Shown one piece after another: positions 1-11,929 of a stretch of DNA of 64,000 bases. The DNA is from Cacajao melanocephalus (lineage: Eukaryota > Chordata > Mammalia > Primates > Pitheciidae), in assembly GCA_963573385.1 (NCBI GenBank), contig CAUYLG010018048.1, forward strand, positions 1-64,000, written 5' to 3'. The notes beneath the pieces are model-generated. The model had not been told where the DNA came from. It did not search any database and saw only the letters and a program-made list of their open reading frames with translations. The first letter of the stretch is position 1; every line of letters starts with the position of its first letter. Both the position numbers and the translations under genes were made by a program.

Positions 1-253
1 AAGACATATGCACATGTATGTTCATTGTGGCACTGTTTACAATAGCAAAGACCTGGAACCAACCCAAATGCCCATCAGTGATAGACTGGACAAGGAAAAT
101 GTGGCATATATACACCATGGAATACTATGCAGCCATAAAAACTAAGTGTTCATGTCCTTTGTAAGGACATGGATGAATCTGGAAACCATCATTCTCAGCA
201 AATTGACACAAGAACAGAAACACCACATGTTCTCACTTATAGGTGAGTGTTGA
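1..253 (+). pseudogene. L1 ORF2 C-terminal fragment
   Basis: The sense frame encodes the extreme C-terminus of the L1 ORF2 protein (endonuclease and reverse transcriptase), here ending in the residues SLIGEC before a TGA. Only about 80 codons lie in the window. They form no independent gene and have no promoter or start of their own. Confidence 0.8.
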
Positions 254-490
254 ACAATGAGAACACACAGACACAGGGAAGGGAGCATCATACACTGGGG
301 TCTGTTGAGGGGGAATGAGGAGGGACAGCTTGGGATAGGGAGGTTGGGGAGGGATAACATGGGGATAAATGCCAGATATAGGTGATGGGGGATGGAGGCA
401 GCAAAGCACATTGCCATGTATGTACCTATGCAACAATCCTGCATGTTCTGCATATGTACCCCAGAACCTAAAGTGCAATTGCAATTAAAT
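1..490 (+). mobile_element. L1P LINE-1 3' end, cut by the window edge
   Basis: The sequence carries the last part of L1 ORF2 followed by the 3' UTR. Landmarks are CCATGGAATACTATGCAGCC near 114-133, GTTCTCACTTATAGGTGAGT near 229-248, the G-rich UTR at about 295-357, and CATATGTACCCCAGAACC at about 451-468. ORF2 sense ends at a TGA at 251-253. The 5' end lies outside the window. The UTR variant (GGAGGCAGCAAAG, ATGCAACAATCCTGCATG) matches the other younger L1 copies in the window. The A-rich tail runs into a microsatellite. Confidence 0.95.
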
Positions 491-546
491 ATATATATAT
501 ATACACACACATATATATATATACACACATATATATATATATATAT
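488..546. repeat. (AT)n/(AC)n compound microsatellite
   Basis: Alternating AT and AC dinucleotide blocks follow directly on the L1 3' end: AT, ACACAC, AT, ACACAC, AT. This is the usual outcome when an L1 or Alu A-tail seeds a microsatellite. It also creates chance tyrosine/isoleucine-rich open frames on both strands. Confidence 0.93.
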
Positions 547-2347
<1,801 letters not shown>

Positions 2348-2599
2348 GAAAGAGAGAATTTTAAATGATGCCCAGTCCAGGCAATGTTTGGATAAGGAAT
2401 CTTGTCCTCTAGGAACCTTCTTCTAGCTTTGGGTTCACAGTTCTGTTTGATAATTCCTCAGCCCAATGAGGAATTATGAGATTATGAGAAGTTCTTAGAC
2501 TCCCTACCTATTACTTTTGACCTAAAAATACCAGCATTTAATCCAACTTAAATTTTCTGGTTGCTATAAATGGATTAAATTGCTTATCACTCAGCAAAA

Positions 2600-2670
2600 T
2601 GTTCAAACCTCACTTGTGCCACCTCTTAGCTTTGTGACTGGTCACATTACTTATTGTCTCTGAGCCTTAG
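2600..2670 (+). mobile_element. MIR SINE, 5' part
   Basis: TGTGCCACCTCTTAGCTTTG and TGACTGGTCACATTACTTAT match the MIR core (TGCCACTTACTAGCTGTGTGACCTTGGGCAAGTTACTTA), followed by TCTCTGAGCCTTAG. The element breaks off at 2670 and appears to resume at 2971 after an L2 fragment. Confidence 0.75.
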
Positions 2671-2968
2671 TCATTTATTCAAGTCATTCAAACATGATGG
2701 GTGTAAATGAAATGTGCCAGCACAAGCCTAGATGCTGAGTATACATTGCTAAACAACACAGACACAGTTCCTGCTCTTAAAGAGCTCTGCTCATGAGAAT
2801 TCATGAGAATGAGTTGCCAATTACAAAGCAGAGGATAAGTTCTGTGATAAAGATAACTTCAGCTTGGAAATGGGGGCACATGGTGCAGGCAGGCCTTTCA
2901 GAGAGATTACATCAAAGCTGAAATATGAAGGATGTTAGTAGTAAGACATTTAAGAGGAATTAGGAGTG
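2671..2968 (-). mobile_element. L2 LINE 3' end, antisense
   Basis: TCATTTATTCAAGTCATTCA, GTGCCAGCACAAGCCTAGAT and CAGTTCCTGCTCTTAAAGAG align with the reverse complement of the L2 3' end (TCATTCATTCAACAAATATT, GTGCCAGGCACTGTGCTAGG, CAGTCCCTGCCCTCAAGGAG). The fragment sits between two halves of a MIR. Confidence 0.72.
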
Positions 2969-2970
2969 CT

Positions 2971-3085
2971 TTAACTTCCACCACTGTAAAATGGGGACAC
3001 ACCTTCCTTATTGATTCATAGTAAGAAACAGAGACAATAAATATAATGCATCAGGAATGTACCTGATAATTCAGTGTAGGGCCAG
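2971..3085 (+). mobile_element. MIR SINE, 3' part
   Basis: CCACTGTAAAATGGGGACAC corresponds to the MIR stretch TCATCTGTAAAATGGGGATA. AATGCATCAGGAATGTACCT, at about 3045-3064, fits the following GCGCTTAGCACAG region. It continues the MIR that begins at 2600. Confidence 0.68.
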
Positions 3086-3194
3086 AAAACATGTATTAAA
3101 TGTATACAACTCTAGGTGAGGGGGTTGAAAAATGAGTAGGATGCTGGCCCCATCCTCGTGGGTCGTGGAGGCCAGAAGTGTAGGTCTAGCTTCC

Positions 3195-3345
3195 TGTAAT
3201 TGCCTCTGTTGCTCTTGCCCACTCTATTGTACTTGCCTGTTTACATGTCTGAACCTGGAGTCCACCAGTTTAGTGAGGCCAGGAATGCTTCTCTCTTGCT
3301 CACAGCTGTACCCTTGATGCTCCCAGGTTCCTGGTGCCTGTGGAC
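3195..3345 (+). mobile_element. L2-like LINE fragment
   Basis: ATTGTACTTGCCTGTTTACA (3227-3246) followed by a stretch with CCACCAGTTTAGTGAGGCCA resembles the L2 3' UTR (TTGTTTACATGTCTGTCTCC, CCACTAGACTGTAAGCTCC). The match is short and diverged, so this call is tentative. The small open frames over it (for example 3200-3595) are not genes. Confidence 0.42.
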
Positions 3346-3869
3346 TTCTATTCATCTCATCTCCTGCAGCAGATGTGGCCACCTCCATTTTCCCTTTCCT
3401 TTCCAGATCACACCTGCCCAGGTTTCAACTTCCAGTGCCTACATTTATCTGTCTGAAAGTTTTCTCTGGCTGTTGAGGCCCATTCAGCTCATGCAAGAGG
3501 AAGGGAGGCTGGAAATGGGAGGAAATGAAGCCTGCCTCCAGATTCTTTCAACAGTGTCAGAAAACAGGTGGTGGAGAAGTACACCAGCTCCCTAGCCCCT
3601 GGGTGAGACAGCTCCAAGGTGTGTGTTCTACACTGACTCCCAGAATGTCCCCAGTAGTATTTAATTCTAGTCACTCATAGCAGAAACTTGATCAATAATT
3701 TTCTTTCCATTGACTGTTTTCTCTTTTGTCTTACTTTCCCTACTTCCTTACCAGTGATTCCTGGGATTCCCCCTCTGCCATTTATACTTCAATCCTTGTC
3801 TCAGGGTCTGTTCAAAATAAAATGTCCCATAAGCATCTAAATCCCTGTACTATTTTTAGGGAATGTCAC
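3346..3869. other. No recognised gene or repeat
   Basis: About 520 bp of moderate-GC sequence. I see no repeat that I can name. A 131-codon plus-strand frame ends at 3595 and an antisense 61-codon frame overlaps it. Neither shows a domain or a conserved-looking motif. Confidence 0.45.
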
Positions 3870-4325
3870 TGCCCATAAAGAGCCCGTCTCCCATGATGGG
3901 AACTGAAAATGTCAGATACGCTTGCGTCTCCAGCTGTCCTTGCAGCCAGGGTTAGGCACTTGACCTGTACTTTGCCAATCAGGCACACCAACCCCAGTCT
4001 CTAAACTGGAAGCTAGTCATGAAGAGGTAGGAAATGCCCAGAATTGATTCTGTTGACAGACAGGGGAAGATACAACAATCTGAACGGTAGCTTCCAGAAT
4101 CCAGTGTTGGTGACAGACATAGAGCATGGCAGTCATGGTGGCTTCGCCAGAGCACTTCTACTTTGAGATTTTTGAGCAGCACTCCTTCCCTTGTGGTCTC
4201 CCAGCCTGGTTCTTCGATCCTCTCAGAGATTCTTTGAGCTCTCCAATATCTTTAGAATAAATTTATTTCCTGCCAAACTGTCAAAGTTTGTTTCTGTAGC
4301 TTGTAACTAAGAATGCTGTTTGTGC
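3870..4325 (+). mobile_element. LTR-like remnant (MaLR/ERVL type), tentative
   Basis: CTTGCAGCCAGGGTTAGGCA, then CTTTGCCAATCAGGCACACC, and at the far end AATAAATTTATTTCCTGCC followed by TTTGTTTCTGTAGCTTGTAA resemble the general plan of old MaLR/ERVL LTRs (CTTGCAGCTAGGGTGTGGCC ... AATAAA ... GGTTTCTGTTACTTGCAACC). No internal region or flanking duplication is visible. Subfamily not assigned. Confidence 0.38.
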
Positions 4326-5269
4326 CCATCAAAATCCAGCTGGGAAAATAACCTCCTAGGTCATTCAAACAGATTCGATTTAAGGCAGACACATGGTTAA
4401 AAGGGTAGTAGAAAAGCTGGAAAGCCCTACAAGGAGCAAGGAAGCAGCCCAGCGATTAGTAGCAGCTGGAAGCTGCTATCTATCACCCTTAGGGTTGTGG
4501 GACAGTGAAGGAAGAGCTTGTTGTTTAACAGGAAGTAGAACCACAGTAGGGGTTGAAATAGGCCTGTAAGTCAAAAGATGGTTGACATGTACATGTAATA
4601 GAAGCTGAAATACTTTTTGGCTAAATGAATAAAGAGATTAATCAGGGAGAAGGCTGGGACCAGAACTGCATGTTATACCAATTCTAAAAGGTTAGGGGAA
4701 TAAGAAGATTCCCTCTAAAAGGAAGCAGTCCCAGGAGGAAAACAGGCAAAGGTAGTGTGTCCTGGAAACCACAGCTCTGAAATAATCAAATCTGCCAGAC
4801 TCTTAACTGAATTTATGCCAAATAGACCTCTGAATTCTTCACTGAGTCCAGACAGGGGACTCAGAGTGCTTATCCATAAGCTCTGGACATCATAGCTTCT
4901 ACTCCAGGCTATTCCCCGGGTAACTTGTGTTACTAAGTGAGGATAACAGTGCTCACCAATTTTACTTGGGCAAGATGAGAAGCAATGAATAAGGAAGATT
5001 TTAGAATACTTGGCAAAAGAGAGAAATGTGTCACAGCAAGAATCTTAATTAATAAACTAGAGATAAGCACATTTACTCTCACAGTTTTAATTTATGGACT
5101 ATCCTATATGGCTTACATGAACTAAAGGAATGTATTACCTCTGTGAGTGACAACGCTGCCTTACTGCATAAGAGAAAGCAAAGGTCCGTGTTTGAAGTTT
5201 ATGAGAAGAAACATAGTCAAAAGGTAAGAGCATAGTTCTTTTTTCTTTCTTCACTTATTTATACCTCTT
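4326..5269. other. No recognised gene or repeat
   Basis: Roughly 940 bp with no repeat family I recognise, no long open frame and no simple-sequence tract. It separates the LTR-like remnant from an antisense L1. Confidence 0.45.
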
Positions 5270-5860
5270 TTAGTAATTATTAATTTTGTAAGTATGTATA
5301 TATATGCTAAAATCATATACATTCATGATGTATAACATGATGTTTTGAAATATGTGTAAATTAAGCTAATTAACATATGCATTATCTCATACTTTTTTGT
5401 ATGTGGTGAGAATATCATCTACTCTCAGCCATTTTCAAGTATACAATACATTGTTATTAACAGTAGTCACCGTGTTATTCAATAGATTTCTTGAACTTAT
5501 TCCTCCTGCCTAACTAAAATTTTATAACCCTATCTCCCCACTCACCCTTTCCTTAGCCCCCAGTGCCCACTATTCTACTCTTTGCTTTTATGAGTTTCAA
5601 TTTTTTAGATTCCACACATAGGTGAGATTGTGCCTTGTCTTTCTGTGCCTGGTTTATTTCACTTAATATAATGTCCTTGAGTTTCATGCATGTTGTTACA
5701 AATGATGGAATTTCTTATTTTAAGGCTGTATAGTATTGTGTATATAGACCATGTTTTCTTTATCGATTCATGCCCTGATGGACACTTAGGTTTGTTCCAT
5801 CGCCTGGCTACTGTGAAGAAAGCTTCCGTGAATACTGGAATGCAGATACGGAGAAAAGGT
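5270..5860 (-). mobile_element. Old L1 (L1M type) 3' end, antisense
   Basis: Reading in reverse complement gives L1 3' UTR then the ORF2 end. On the plus strand, CACACATAGGTGAGATTGTG, TTTCACTTAATATAATGTCC, TAGTATTGTGTATATAGACC and GATGGACACTTAGGTTTGTT are antisense L1 landmarks. The body is well diverged and has no intact frame. It ends next to a MIR. Confidence 0.85.
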
Positions 5861-5871
5861 ATAGATTAGAC

Positions 5872-6085
5872 ACTCAGACAGACCTCATTTTAATCTCAGC
5901 TCTGCTGCACATTAGCCTTGCGATTTTAAACATATTTCACAGTGAGTTTCAGCTTATGTTTAAAATAGGTATCATAACAATAACTCCTGACTTAGAATTA
6001 TGATAATTTTTATGATTGTGTGGGCAAAGCTTCTCCCACGATGCCCACACAGGATGGGCACTTCATAAATATTTGTTCCCTTCCT
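5872..6085 (+). mobile_element. MIR SINE
   Basis: TAATCTCAGCTCTGCTGCAC, AGTTTCAGCTTATGTTTAAA, ATAACAATAACTCCTGACTT and TTCATAAATATTTGTTCCC follow the MIR order: tRNA-derived head remnant, core, then the LINE-like tail. It is diverged but nearly complete. Confidence 0.75.
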
Positions 6086-6110
6086 CAGTCTCTCCCCTTT
6101 CCCTGCCCCT

Positions 6111-6112
<2 letters not shown>

Positions 6113-6140
<28 letters not shown>
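6113..6140. repeat. Poly(T) tract
   Basis: An uninterrupted run of 28 T follows a CT-rich stretch. No Alu or L1 body is attached on either side, so the source is unclear. It could be the tail of a lost or very short retro-insertion. Confidence 0.9.
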
Positions 6141-6145
<5 letters not shown>

Positions 6146-7924
6146 ATTGCTCTAACCTAGGAGACAAAGTGAGAAAGTAAACTAAAATGCTTTTTGTTAG
6201 GAAAAGAAGGCTAGCATGTATTGGTTTTATAGAGAAATGCTTAAAGGATTGAAACCCCAAATACCATTCTCCTGCTCATTATTGAAAGTACCAAAATCCA
6301 TGGGAATTATAAATCCAGAGCCATTTGGCTCAGAATTTTACATGTTAAAAAAAATTCATCTGCACTTATTTTGCTTCTTACAAAATTATCACTTCCCATA
6401 GCTGCCTTAAAATGTCTACTTGCTTATATTTTATGTGAGATTTCATACTTAGGTGGTGTCTTGGTGTTTCTGTGACCCAAGCAAGGAGTTCCTGTCACTG
6501 TGTCACACTGTTTCTTCCTGACACAGCTGGAAATATGATCGCCTCAAGGCCTGTCACAAAGGACTGGGCCTTTGCTACAGGTCAGCAATAGCAAGGAGTG
6601 TTGCCAAGATACAACACAAAACAAGACCTTTGGGTCTCCCTCTGGGTTTCTAGAACAGCTAGCTGTCTCCAGCTCAGCTGTTGAAGTTTCAACTCCTTCA
6701 CTGAAATCCAAACACATCTGTCCCCCAGACAGGAAAATGCCTAATAAATTGTTTTCCTGCATGCTGGCTCATCTTGTGGTTTTATGTGGCTCTTAAAGAC
6801 AGTGTGAGGGCTGAGGACCTCAACAGGCCCTGCCCAAGGACAGAGGCACACCCAGTAATGGGTCACTAATGTAGAAAAGTGTCATGACACCTGGATGTCA
6901 CAACCCTCAGGCTGTTCACAGCTTGGCATGGCTTTAACACATCAGGTGGAGCTCTGACAAATTCAGGCCTCACTTAAATGTTATCCTTATGCAGGCAACC
7001 TGCATGTCTTCTCTTTTGTTTTTTAAATTATTATTTAACTGAATCCTTTTTTTTTTCATTTAATTTCAGAGCACCAAAGGGATATTTATCCCTTTCTTTA
7101 TATGTCAGTTATCTGTGTTTAAATGTGAAGTTTTAGTATTGTGACTTGCTGTTTTAGGAAATATTATTTCAAACCAAAATGTAATCTTAAAAAAAAGAGA
7201 GAGAGATTATAGAGTCTAGCCAAACTTAACTTATGTTCTAGGTAGAAGACGTAAAAACAACAAGTTTTCCCTCCTTCATAATTAGGTTATCCCTGCAGGT
7301 TCCTTTTCCAGACAGGAAAAACCCTTCCAGGGTAATGGAGACCCATGTTATGGGTTGGTGGAATAGAAAGTTCTTCTCTTCTGGGAATGTTCCCTGGCAG
7401 TACAGACTCAATGGTGGGTGCTTCCACCATGCCCTTTAGTCTTGAGACCTCTCTTAGAACCTGGTGCTCTGGAATCACTGCAGCAGCACCAGGTCCTCCT
7501 ATACTCCCTCCCTCCTTCCCTCCTTCTTTGTTTATACTAACCAAATGGCCATAGTTAACCAAGTCCTGTTCCTTGAGGATTACTTCCGATGTGTTTAGCC
7601 ATTTCTTTTAATATCTAATTCCATATTCTAAATAGAAGGCTACCTCTACACTCTTCTATTATGATAGATAACAATTTCTCCCTTAAATCCTTTTGGCCTT
7701 CCTTTATCCTTCCAGTTTATTACATCCCAATTTTCAGGACTTGTATTATTCTGACAATGGAAATGTTTTCTGTTGAGCCAAGGAGCATACTATCATTACA
7801 ACTCCTTTCTTGTTCAATTATCATTTTTCCGAGAGCTGATAATTTACTGATTTTTTTAAGAAAATGACAGTTTTCTCTGTACGTGTTATTGTCTTTGCTT
7901 CCCCTATCATCCAGCAATATTCAA
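6141..7924. other. No recognised gene or repeat
   Basis: About 1.8 kb without a nameable element. It has a CCTT-rich tract at about 7505-7526 and a short (GA)n at 7196-7206. Open frames of 60-91 codons are present on both strands (for example 7287-7562 minus). None has recognisable features. Confidence 0.45.
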
Positions 7925-8130
7925 GACACTGTTTTCAGCACAGTATCAGTACTGCATTTAATTTTTTTATAATAACTCTATAGGGTAGGTAACTATAATC
8001 TGTGTACAGATGGGAAGCATGAAGCACAGAGAAATTAATTGGCTCACATAAGATGGTAACTGGCAGAGCCAGGACTCGAACCCAGGTAGTTTGGCTCCTG
8101 CACTCATGTTCCCAAGCACAAGACATGCAG
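7925..8130 (-). mobile_element. MIR SINE, antisense
   Basis: TCTATAGGGTAGGTAACTAT, GAAGCACAGAGAAATTAATT, AACTGGCAGAGCCAGGACTC and GAACCCAGGTAGTTTGGCTC are close to the reverse complement of MIR (GGCAGAGCCGGGATTCGAACCCAGGCAG). This is one of the best preserved MIR copies in the window. The TCGAA part is the decayed tRNA-like B-box region, not a functional tRNA. Confidence 0.88.
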
Positions 8131-8394
8131 CACCTGGATGTATAACTACCTACACTAGCAGCTGTACCAGCTAATCCAATTAGTTGAATTTTTTTTTAAC
8201 AGAGCTCTTCCTCCTCCATATGTCTCTGGGCTCTTGTTGCATCCGTACTGCTTGTTTTCTAATCCTAAGTAGAGTTGTCAAATTCAGACTTATTTTCATT
8301 ATTTTCCAGGGAATTTCTTTCATCTTCCTCCTATGTTGGTTCCTTATTTTCTGGATATCATTTTGTCTTTCTCACATTCGGTAAAGCTCATCTT

Positions 8395-8840
8395 TTAGAA
8401 GACTTCTTGAGAAAAGGTGGGTAGGTGGTCAAGATTTCTTAAATCTTAAATGGCAGAAAACATTTGTATTTTTCCTTGCTAGTACTGCGTATTTACTGCC
8501 ATTTTATTTTTGATTATGTATATGTGACCTATTGTTTCCTTTCTTGAAAGTTTGACTGTCTTCCTGGTGTACTGAAATTTTACAACAGAGCTGGGTCTTT
8601 TTGCATTTATTGTGCTAGACGCTGAATAGGCCTTTTCAATCTGGGAATTCATGTTCTTCAGGTCCAAAATTGTTTCCTTAATCTTTCTCTTGATATGTTT
8701 TTTTTCTAGAGCCTATTGGTAGGATGTCGGGCCTGCTGCAATGGGCTTTTAGTTTCTTCTGTTTTGCCTTCTATTTTTTTCTTAATATTTTGAGATATTT
8801 TCTTACTTTATTTTCCAAATCTTATACACACATGCACACA
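8395..8840 (-). mobile_element. L1/HAL1-type ORF1 remnant, antisense
   Basis: On the minus strand this reads like an ancient L1 or HAL1 ORF1. The plus-strand text TGCATTTATTGTGCTAGACG, CTTTTCAATCTGGGAATTCA, TTCTTCAGGTCCAAAATTG and GGTAGGATGTCGGGCCTGCT corresponds to antisense of the ORF1 segment with CCAGATTGAAAGG and GGTCCAACATCC. It is heavily decayed with no open frame. Whether it is HAL1 or L1ME needs a consensus alignment. Confidence 0.55.
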
Positions 8841-10234
8841 TAGTTTTAGTTATCATATTTAAATTTCTAAGAACATTTTATTTTTAATAATAACCTCCAC
8901 TTCTTTCTCTTTTCTTCTTACTAGCATCCTGACTTTAAAGATAAATAGCTTATCTTATATCTCCGAGGTCATTACATATAGTTTGATTAAAGTTTTCTTC
9001 TTTTAGTATATTGCCTCTGTTTCTTTTGAGTTTCCTTTCTTCTTTCCTTCTGCTTTGATGTGTTTATCTTTCATGCTGGAGGCTTTCTTAAAATGTCAGA
9101 TAGTTCTTGGCTCTCTGTTCATATTTTAAAAGTTAGATATAAAAAAAATGCCGATAAGAAGTTCTGTGCAGTAGGACTTGGTTTGTGGCCTGTAAGGTAC
9201 ACTGTGGAATAATTGGTTGAATTGGTTTTTTAATTTTGGAATCCCTATAGGTCAGTACCTACAGGTCTTCATTATTAGAAACAAGCTACAAAAAGTAAAA
9301 ACAAAGAAATTAAACTGCCATGGACAACCTAGTGTTTTTGTATAAGTCTGTCTATGAGGTAAAAGTGGATGGCCTTTCCGTGTGTACACTAAACTTGTTG
9401 AGTGATACCTACAAATTGCCTTCCATGATGAATAATAAATTTCACCTGGAGTTTAAAAACCACTAGAATCACTAAGAGAACCTGTTATTTTCTATATGCC
9501 TTCATCAGTTTTCGCTCTGTTTTTTTTTTTTTTTTTTTAATCTGACTGCTCTGCTGTTTGACAACGAATTTTACCACATGCCAAACACAAGGTTTTGGGA
9601 AAGTTCCTCATATTCCTATGTGGCATATCTCTGCTCCTGGGCATGGGGTAAGCAGGCATTTGGTGACCTCTCTGCTTATGTTGCCTGGTACCCTGAAGCT
9701 CTGGCAGAATTACTGTGAGGCCGTTCACCTTGGCTCAGCCTGAAATCTACTCTGACAGATTTATTGGCTCTTAAACATTTATCCAAGCAGAATGTCTAAA
9801 CCAATATAAGGTTTCACTCATTTGCACTGCAGGGAGAGAAAGAGAGATGAAAACTGTGAGGTGTGAAACTCCACAGAGATGTAACTCCACCCCAACCCCA
9901 TCCTTGCATAGTTCCCAAGAAATGGAATTTATCATTTCTTTCCTGTTTTAGGTCTCTTTTCTGTCAGGGTTTTTCTCAGTCTATTGGTATGTGAAAAGCA
10001 CATTGCAGAAAGGAAATTAACAAGATCATTCCATCAATAACTGCTTTATTCCTTTATAACATATTTGTTTTGTAAGGGAAAATGTTGAATAAGATATGTA
10101 AGAAAATTGCAATCTTCTCTAGCTTTTCTAGGAATTGGGATGGAGAAAATGGTTTGAATTTAAATAAAACTGAATTTAGAACAATAAGGAAAACCATGTA
10201 ATGAAAACCAGTACTAATATTATCTATATTTTAG
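8841..10234. other. No recognised gene or repeat; T-run at 9520-9538
   Basis: About 1.4 kb without a named element. It holds a run of 19 T (9520-9538) and a short purine tract at about 9834-9848. Small overlapping frames on both strands at 9537-9743 are not convincing. Some of the T-rich first part may be more of the antisense ORF1 remnant. Confidence 0.42.
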
Positions 10235-10360
10235 TGCTGAAAAAAATATAGCTTAGAGAGGTTAAATGACTAGGCACAGTTTACTCAGAAGGTAAGTGTT
10301 GAAGTTATAGCCCAGGCTCAGGTTTCAGTTCCAAAGGTCATGTATTTCTATTGCACGAGT
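10235..10360 (-). mobile_element. MIR-like fragment, antisense
   Basis: AGCTTAGAGAGGTTAAATGA, then ACTCAGAAGGTAAGTGTTGA and TAGCCCAGGCTCAGG, match antisense MIR (GGCACAGAGAGGTTAAGTAACTTGCC ... CTAGTAAGTGGCAGAG). Only the central part is recognisable. Confidence 0.55.
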
Positions 10361-10839
10361 CAGTAGTCTACAAACCGGACTGACACAGCTTTCTAGCTCT
10401 ACCTGCTTAGCACACTAACATGCTTCTATGTGCTGAGACACATAGAACTGCTGAATAAAACAAAACTATTTTACATACAAAGCCAATAGGTAAACAGAAA
10501 GAAGAAAAGAGAGGAAATGTCCATGTGCCACAGATAAGGAAGAACCTTATAGCCAGTGTGGTGAATGCATGAGCTGATGCCAGAACAGTGAAGAGGGTAT
10601 CGGACATGGCTATAGGACCTAACAGCTATGGGTTGGGCTTTAACACACATATAGAATAAATGACTTAACCTTGGGCCTGCGAAAGGTGAGGACTTAGAAC
10701 TGAAGACCTGCTCCCCTCATACAAGGGAACTACAAAACAGATTTCTCGTGTACCAGAAAGCAACTGGTAAAATTCTCACTGATTAGATATCTAGATGAGA
10801 AAAAGTTTCACATAATAAACAAATTTAAAAACCTGTGCT
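10361..10839. other. No recognised gene or repeat
   Basis: About 480 bp of non-repetitive sequence before an Alu. A 66-codon antisense frame at 10407-10607 has no identifiable domain. Confidence 0.45.
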
Positions 10840-10971
10840 GGCTGGGAATGGTGGCTCATGCCTGTAATCTCAGAGCTTTGAGAGGCCAAGATAGGGGAAT
10901 CACTTGAAGACAGGAATTTGAGACCAGCCTGGGCAGCATAGCAAGATCTCATCTTTACAAAAATCTCAGAG
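10840..10971 (+). mobile_element. Alu left-arm (FLAM/AluJ-like), 5' part of an interrupted array
   Basis: GGCTGGGAATGGTGGCTCAT, GCCTGTAATCTCAGAGC and AGACCAGCCTGGGCAGCATA are an Alu left monomer in sense. It ends in a short A-rich stretch followed by TCTCAGAG, where an L1 has inserted. The text after the L1 starts again inside a left arm, so this unit is an extra left monomer. Confidence 0.85.
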
Positions 10972-11297
10972 TTTAGGATGAGTTCATGTCCTTTGCAGGG
11001 ACGTGGATGAAGCTGGAGACCGTAATTCTCAGCAAACTAACATAAGAACAAAAAACCAAACACTGCATGTTCTCACTCATAAGTGAGAGTTGAACAATGA
11101 GAACACATGGACACAGGGAGGAACACATCACATACCAGGGCCTGTCAAGTGGTGGCGGGCTAGGGGAGGGATAGCATTAGGAGAAATACCTAATGTAGAT
11201 GATGGATTGATGGGTGCAGCAAACCACCATGGCTCATGTATACCTATGTAACCTGCATGTTCTGCACATGTACCCCAGTACCTAAAGTACAAAAAAA
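10972..11297 (+). mobile_element. L1P LINE-1 3' end inserted in the Alu array
   Basis: GATGAGTTCATGTCCTTTGC, TTCTCACTCATAAGTGAGAG, GGGAGGGATAGCATTAGGAG and CACATGTACCCCAGTACC are L1 ORF2 end and 3' UTR in sense, with a short A-tail. It is 5'-truncated to about 320 bp. The 3' UTR (GGGTGCAGCAAACCACCATG, TATACCTATGTAACC) is closer to the common L1PA7/8-type text than to the other L1 copies here, suggesting an older, pan-anthropoid copy. CTCAGAG flanks both sides as a likely target-site duplication. Confidence 0.93.
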
Positions 11298-11559
11298 CTC
11301 AGAGCTGTAAGAGGCCAAAGTGGGAGGATAGCTTGAGGCAAGGAATTCAAGACCAGCCTGGGGGACAGAGCAAGACCCCATCTTTACAAAAGATAAAAAT
11401 TTAAAAAATTAATTGGTCATGATGGTGCAAGTCTTAGTGACTTGGGAGACTGAGGCAGGAGGATCGCTTGAACCCAGGAGTTCAAGGCTGTAGTCTTCTG
11501 TGATTGAGCCGCTGCACTCCAGCCTGAGTGATAGAGCAAGACTGTCTCTCAAAACAAAT
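11298..11559 (+). mobile_element. Alu (AluJ-like) continuing after the L1
   Basis: The text restarts inside an Alu left arm (CTCAGAGCTGTAAGAGGCCA, corresponding to CCCAGCACTTTGGGAGGC). It passes through a middle A-rich linker and a right arm (GACTTGGGAGACTGAGGCAG, GCCGCTGCACTCCAGCCTG). Diverged and lacking the first roughly 25 bases of a standard Alu. Confidence 0.88.
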
Positions 11560-11929
11560 CTGTGCTGTGCATAGGTATAGAATCCAAGTTTTACTCTATT
11601 TGCATAGTACAGGAATCTCAAATGGGTATATTAATGTAGATGTCATAAATACTTCAGGCTGGCGAAACTTCTGGAGTTTCCAGAGGAATCAAATGTAAAA
11701 CTTGTCTAAAATGTTACTACCACATCTTAAAGTACAAAGGAATGCCACAGGGAAGAAATATTCTAGTGGAAAATATATTCACAATGAAAAAATACAAACC
11801 AAAAAAAAATCCAAGTATGGGAGAGTCAGCAGACACATATGAGAGAAATAGCACTCTAAGAACATGAGATAATGTAACAATCTAAAACTGTCTAGAAATT
11901 AAGTATATTTACACTCATTAAAGAGACAG
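11560..11929. other. No firmly recognised repeat
   Basis: About 370 bp of A-rich sequence between the Alu array and an ORF1-like LINE remnant. It may be the 5' continuation of that LINE, but I see no diagnostic landmark. Confidence 0.4.

Noticed and set aside
142..528. 128-codon antisense frame
   Set aside because: It is the reverse strand of the L1 3' UTR plus an AT/AC microsatellite, which gives the tyrosine/isoleucine repeats.
3200..3595. 131-codon frame
   Set aside because: Starts in L2-like text, overlaps other frames on both strands, shows no domain, and its length is within chance for the locally higher GC.
6113..6140. Poly(T) tract as a transcription terminator
   Set aside because: Pol III terminates on short T-runs, but no Pol III gene precedes it. 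Long T-runs are common retro-insertion debris.
7925..8130. tRNA-like text (GGACTCGAACCCAGG)
   Set aside because: It is the tRNA-derived head of an antisense MIR SINE. The cloverleaf cannot be completed.
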